Shown piece by piece: positions 6,607 through 8,998 of a stretch of 8,998 nt of DNA. A program made the translations under genes and the position numbers. Numbering within the stretch: the first letter of the stretch is position 1; every line of letters starts with the position of its first letter. The notes beneath the pieces are model-generated. The model saw only the letters and a program-made list of their open reading frames with translations. It ran no database searches and was not told the origin of the DNA. The DNA comes from an uncultured Cellvibrio sp. (GTDB lineage Bacteria; Pseudomonadota; Gammaproteobacteria; Pseudomonadales; Cellvibrionaceae). The stretch is taken from the NCBI GenBank assembly GCA_946482345.1, contig CAMLRJ010000105.1, forward strand, positions 1 to 8,998. Reading direction: 5' to 3'.

Positions 6607-7056
6607 ATGAATATTGGTCAAGCAGCGGTACGTAGCGCTTTGAGTGCCAAAACCATTCGTTATTACGAGGACATTGGGCTGGTTATACCGCGCCGGCAGC
6701 CAGGTAACGACTACCGCGATTACACCGATGCCGATGTGGCGCAACTCAGCTTTTTACAAAGGGCGCGAGCTGTAGGTTTTGGTTTGGATGAATGCCGTGA
6801 ATTATTGGAGTTGTTTCGCAATCCTCATCGCCAGGCTGGCGAGGTGAAGCAGTTGGTGCTCGATAAGATGCGACAGCTTGATGAGCAATTGAGCACGCTC
6901 CAGCGCATGCGCGAGACTTTGGCAGACATGGCCGAACGATGTTCAGGGGATGAGTCCTCACACTGCGCAATTATCGAGAATCTCGCAGATCACCAAAAAG
7001 CGGGGGGGAAGAATCACTCAATGCCTTTCACGCTGGTGGAAAGCAACGACAACTGA
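6607..7056 (+). CDS. cueR: Cu(I)-responsive MerR-family transcriptional regulator CueR
   Basis: This 149-residue cytoplasmic regulator activates promoters with 19-bp spacers when it binds Cu(I), and also Ag(I) or Au(I) in known homologues. The N-terminal winged helix is typical (MNIGQAAVRS, LSAKTIRYYEDIGLV, R-x-YTDADV), followed by FLQRARAVGFGLDECRELLEL and a long dimerisation helix (about 80-110). The metal loop has C112 and C120 separated by seven residues (RCSGDESSHC), at the same numbers as E. coli CueR. Ser77, a conserved second-shell residue in E. coli CueR, is Ala here (RQAGEVK). The E. coli C-terminal CCHH tail is absent, replaced by about 25 residues ending VESNDN. The ATG at 6607 has GGAG 6 bases upstream, and the promoter at 6549-6579 suggests autoregulation. 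No copper ATPase or chaperone gene lies adjacent; the next gene is prfB. Confidence 0.93.
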   Translation: MNIGQAAVRSALSAKTIRYYEDIGLVIPRRQPGNDYRDYTDADVAQLSFLQRARAVGFGLDECRELLELFRNPHRQAGEVKQLVLDKMRQLDEQLSTLQRMRETLADMAERCSGDESSHCAIIENLADHQKAGGKNHSMPFTLVESNDN

Positions 7057-7103
7057 ATGATCGTTCCTTACCTAATAACCTGATTTCCCTACCACTTTGG
7101 CTT

Positions 7104-7132
7104 TTGAGTCAGGCCCGCAACTCATGTAGAAT
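7104..7132 (+). promoter_or_regulatory. Probable sigma70 promoter for prfB-lysS
   Basis: TTGAGT (7104-7109) and TAGAAT (7127-7132) are spaced by exactly 17 bases, with 4 of 6 and 5 of 6 matches to consensus. Transcription would start near 7139, giving a leader of about 54 bases before the prfB ATG at 7193. In that leader TTAACC (7145-7150) and GGTTAA (7171-7176) could close a GC-rich hairpin. No clear terminator for cueR is visible between 7057 and 7103. Confidence 0.65.
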
Positions 7133-7192
7133 GCGCGCCTACTTTTAACCCGACCGGGCCCGCACCTGCCGGTTAAACCAGTTAAGCCTGCT

Positions 7193-8288
7193 ATGGAAAT
7201 CAATCCTTTACTGAATACCTTGAAAGACCTTGCCGAGCGCACCCGTGTGCTTAGGGGGTATCTTTGACTACGATCACAAGAAAGAACGCCTGACCGAAGT
7301 GGAGATGGAGCTGGGGGAGTCCGCTGTGTGGGACAACCCGGAGCGAGCCCAGGCGCTGGGGCGTGAACGTTCCTCGCTCGAAATTGTGGTAAAAACCATC
7401 GAAGCGCTGGAGTCCGGTATCAGTGATTGCCGTGAGCTGCTGGACATGGCGGTCGAGGAAAACGACGAATCCAGTGTCAATGATGTTGCCGCTGAACTGG
7501 AGCGGCTGGACGAGCAGCTGCAAGCGCTGGAATTCCGCCGCATGTTTTCCGGTGATATGGACCCGAATAACGCCTTCCTTGATATCCAATCCGGCTCCGG
7601 CGGAACCGAAGCCCAGGACTGGGCCGAGATGGTGCTGCGCATGTACCTGCGCTGGGGCGAGGCCAAGGGTTTCAAGACGACCCTGGAGGAAGTCTCCGAA
7701 GGTGAGGTGGCCGGTATAAAAAGCGCCACGATTCGGTTCGAGGGTGAATATGCCTTCGGTTGGTTGCGTACCGAAACCGGCGTCCATCGCTTGGTGCGCA
7801 AATCGCCATTTGATTCCGGTAACCGCCGCCACACGTCTTTCTGTTCTGTGTTTGTCTCGCCAGAGATTGATGACAATATCGAGATCGAGATTAATCCGGC
7901 AGACTTGCGCATTGATACCTACCGCGCCAGTGGCGCCGGTGGCCAGCACGTTAACAAAACCGACTCGGCTATTCGTATTACCCACATCCCTACCGGAATT
8001 GTCGTGCAATGCCAGAGTGAACGTTCCCAACACCAGAACCGCGACCAGGCATACAAAATGTTGCGTGCGAAGATGTACGAGCAGGAGATGCTCAAGCGCA
8101 ATGCCGACAAACAGGCCATGGAAGACAGCAAGGCTGATATCGGCTGGGGTAGTCAGATTCGCTCGTATGTACTGGATGATTCGCGTATCAAAGATTTACG
8201 TACCAGTGTGCAAACCAGTAATTGCCAGTCTGTGCTGGACGGCGCGCTGGATCAATTTATTGTCGCCAGCTTGAAGGCCGGCCTTTAA
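7193..8288 (+). CDS. prfB: Peptide chain release factor 2, with programmed +1 frameshift
   Basis: RF2 recognises UGA and UAA in the ribosomal A site and triggers peptide release. Translation starts at the ATG at 7193 and reads 24 codons ([20 protein letters not shown]...) to an in-frame TGA at 7265-7267. A +1 shift at CTT joins this to the frame from 7266 to the TAA at 8286-8288, so the product is join(7193..7264, 7266..8288), 364 residues, one fewer than E. coli RF2. The tripeptide anticodon SPF is at 204-206 and the catalytic GGQ at 249-251, with the Gln presumably methylated by PrmC. The residue before SGAGGQ is Ala (245), the common form, not the Thr of E. coli K-12. The start has no strong ribosome site. 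lysS follows 56 bases later, the usual gammaproteobacterial order, so co-transcription is likely. Confidence 0.97.
7253..7268 (+). promoter_or_regulatory. RF2 programmed +1 frameshift site
   Basis: AGGGGGTATCTTTGAC contains the internal Shine-Dalgarno-like AGGGGG (7253-7258), three bases (TAT), the slippery CTT (7262-7264) and the in-frame UGA followed by C (7265-7268). When RF2 is scarce, slow decoding of UGAC lets the CTT-bound tRNA slip to TTT, so RF2 controls its own synthesis. The element matches the E. coli site as I know it, with no degenerate position. Confidence 0.97.
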
Positions 8289-8292
8289 ATGA

Positions 8293-8346
8293 TCTGACTT
8301 TCTGACTTAACCTTGATTCTTTAACCATTGAAATCCTAACCATTAT
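8293..8346 (+). repeat. Short tandem repeats filling the prfB-lysS spacer
   Basis: TCTGACTT occurs twice in exact tandem (8293-8300, 8301-8308). It is followed by three TAACC-containing units: TAACCTTGA at 8308, TAACCATTGA at 8322 and TAACCATTATGA at 8337, starting 14 and 15 bases apart. The last unit runs into the lysS ATG. No Shine-Dalgarno sequence is present upstream of lysS, so this repeat array occupies the place where one would be expected. Its function, if any, is unknown. Confidence 0.6.
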
Positions 8347-8998
8347 GAGCAACGACACTACTCAGTCCCAAAGCCAGGCCCACGACGAAAATAAACTGAT
8401 CGCCGAGCGCCGCAGCAAGCTGGATGCGATTCGCGAAAAGGGTAACGCCTTTCCCAACGACTTTCGTCGCGCGCACAAGAGCGTAGAACTTCAGCAAGCC
8501 TTTGGTGAGAAGACCAAGGAAGAGCTGGAGGCACTGGGTCATGTTGTCAGTGTGGCGGGGAGGATCATGGCCAAGCGCGGGCCCTTTATGGTGCTGCAGG
8601 ACGGCGAAGGTACGATTCAGTTGTATGCCGACAAACAGGCGCAAGAAAATATCAAGGAAACCTGGGGTTTGTGGGACATCGGCGATATCGTCGGTGCCAA
8701 AGGTGCGCTGCATAAGTCCGGCAAAGGCGACCTGTACGTCAACCTCGAAGAATACCAATTGCTGACCAAGTCCCTGCGTCCGCTGCCGGATAAATATCAT
8801 GGCTTGAGCGATCAGGAAATTCGTTATCGTCAGCGTTATGTGGATTTAATTGTGAATCCTGAAGTGCGTGATACGTTCCGTTTGCGCTCCAAGTGTATCG
8901 ACTTTATTCGTCGCTATATGAGCAGCCATGATTTTATGGAAGTTGAAACGCCCATGTTGCATGTGATTCCCGGCGGTGCCTCGGCGCGTCCCTTTGTT
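8345..8998 (+). CDS. lysS: Lysyl-tRNA synthetase, class II (3' truncated by window edge)
   Basis: The frame is open from the ATG at 8345 to the window end, giving the first 218 residues of a protein usually of about 500. The enzyme charges tRNA(Lys) with lysine in the cytoplasm. A charged N-terminal extension ([19 protein letters not shown]) leads into the OB-fold anticodon-binding domain at about 66-146, with the family-typical [16 protein letters not shown] (71-86). The linker [22 protein letters not shown] (148-168) and the class II motif 1 region, [21 protein letters not shown] (197-217), follow. These match bacterial LysS closely. The catalytic motifs 2 and 3 lie beyond the window. The gene follows prfB by 56 bases and probably shares its transcript. 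There is no recognisable Shine-Dalgarno upstream of the ATG, but the protein start agrees well with known LysS N-termini. Confidence 0.97.
   Translation, partial: MSNDTTQSQSQAHDENKLIAERRSKLDAIREKGNAFPNDFRRAHKSVELQQAFGEKTKEELEALGHVVSVAGRIMAKRGPFMVLQDGEGTIQLYADKQAQENIKETWGLWDIGDIVGAKGALHKSGKGDLYVNLEEYQLLTKSLRPLPDKYHGLSDQEIRYRQRYVDLIVNPEVRDTFRLRSKCIDFIRRYMSSHDFMEVETPMLHVIPGGASARPFV

Noticed and set aside
7145..7176. TTAACC...GGTTAA in the prfB leader as a riboswitch or attenuator
   Set aside because: Only six outer pairs with competing inner pairings, and no U-tract. RF2 is already regulated by frameshifting, so a separate RNA switch is not supported.
7251..8033. Long open frame (260 codons) on the minus strand inside prfB
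   Set aside because: It lies wholly antisense to a well-supported gene with all RF2 motifs; biased codon use in prfB commonly leaves the opposite strand open. The translation shows no recognisable domain.
1..8998. CRISPR arrays, tRNA/rRNA genes, transposases, phage or toxin-antitoxin genes
   Set aside because: I looked for spaced direct repeats, cloverleaf-like segments, transposase motifs and small two-gene cassettes on both strands and saw none.

Overview
The window looks like a gammaproteobacterial chromosome segment. The evidence is a prfB gene with the classical +1 frameshift site followed directly by lysS, an E. coli-type CueR regulator with its cognate promoter, and a Gtr-type lipid-linked sugar cassette. 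A Cellvibrio-like or related marine/soil lineage is plausible, but that is an impression from the protein sequences and has not been tested.

Layout, left to right. (1) Bases 2-664 (+) hold the C-terminal half of a MATE-family multidrug/cation antiporter, cut by the window edge. Its stop codon lies inside a perfect 13-bp inverted repeat that separates it from a convergent operon. (2) Bases 690-5853 (-) form one tightly packed four-gene operon, read right to left: a GtrA-like small membrane protein, a GtrB-like polyisoprenyl-phosphate glycosyltransferase (GT2), and two large unrelated-looking polytopic GT-C glycosyltransferases. The first GT-C protein ends in an NPCBM-type carbohydrate-binding module. 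The second carries a predicted periplasmic beta-rich domain between its first and second membrane segments. (3) Bases 6104-6331 (-) encode a 75-residue His/Cys/Trp-rich protein of unknown function. It is divergent from (4) cueR at 6607-7056 (+), which is preceded by a textbook MerR-type promoter with a 19-bp spacer. (5) Bases 7193-8288 (+) are prfB (release factor 2) with an intact programmed frameshift. A short spacer built of repeats separates it from (6) lysS, whose first 218 codons are present before the window ends.

How the genes work together. In the operon, GtrB would charge undecaprenyl phosphate with a sugar on the cytoplasmic face and GtrA would help move it across the membrane. One or both GT-C enzymes would then transfer the sugar to a periplasmic acceptor such as a surface polysaccharide, lipid A-core or protein. 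Two transferases with attached glycan-binding-like domains are more than the usual gtrABC set, and this is the most interesting part of the window. cueR appears autoregulated, but no copper ATPase or chaperone gene lies beside it here. prfB-lysS is a housekeeping translation pair. By eye the glycosylation operon is clearly more AT-rich than prfB-lysS, which fits accessory or acquired DNA, though no composition value was computed.
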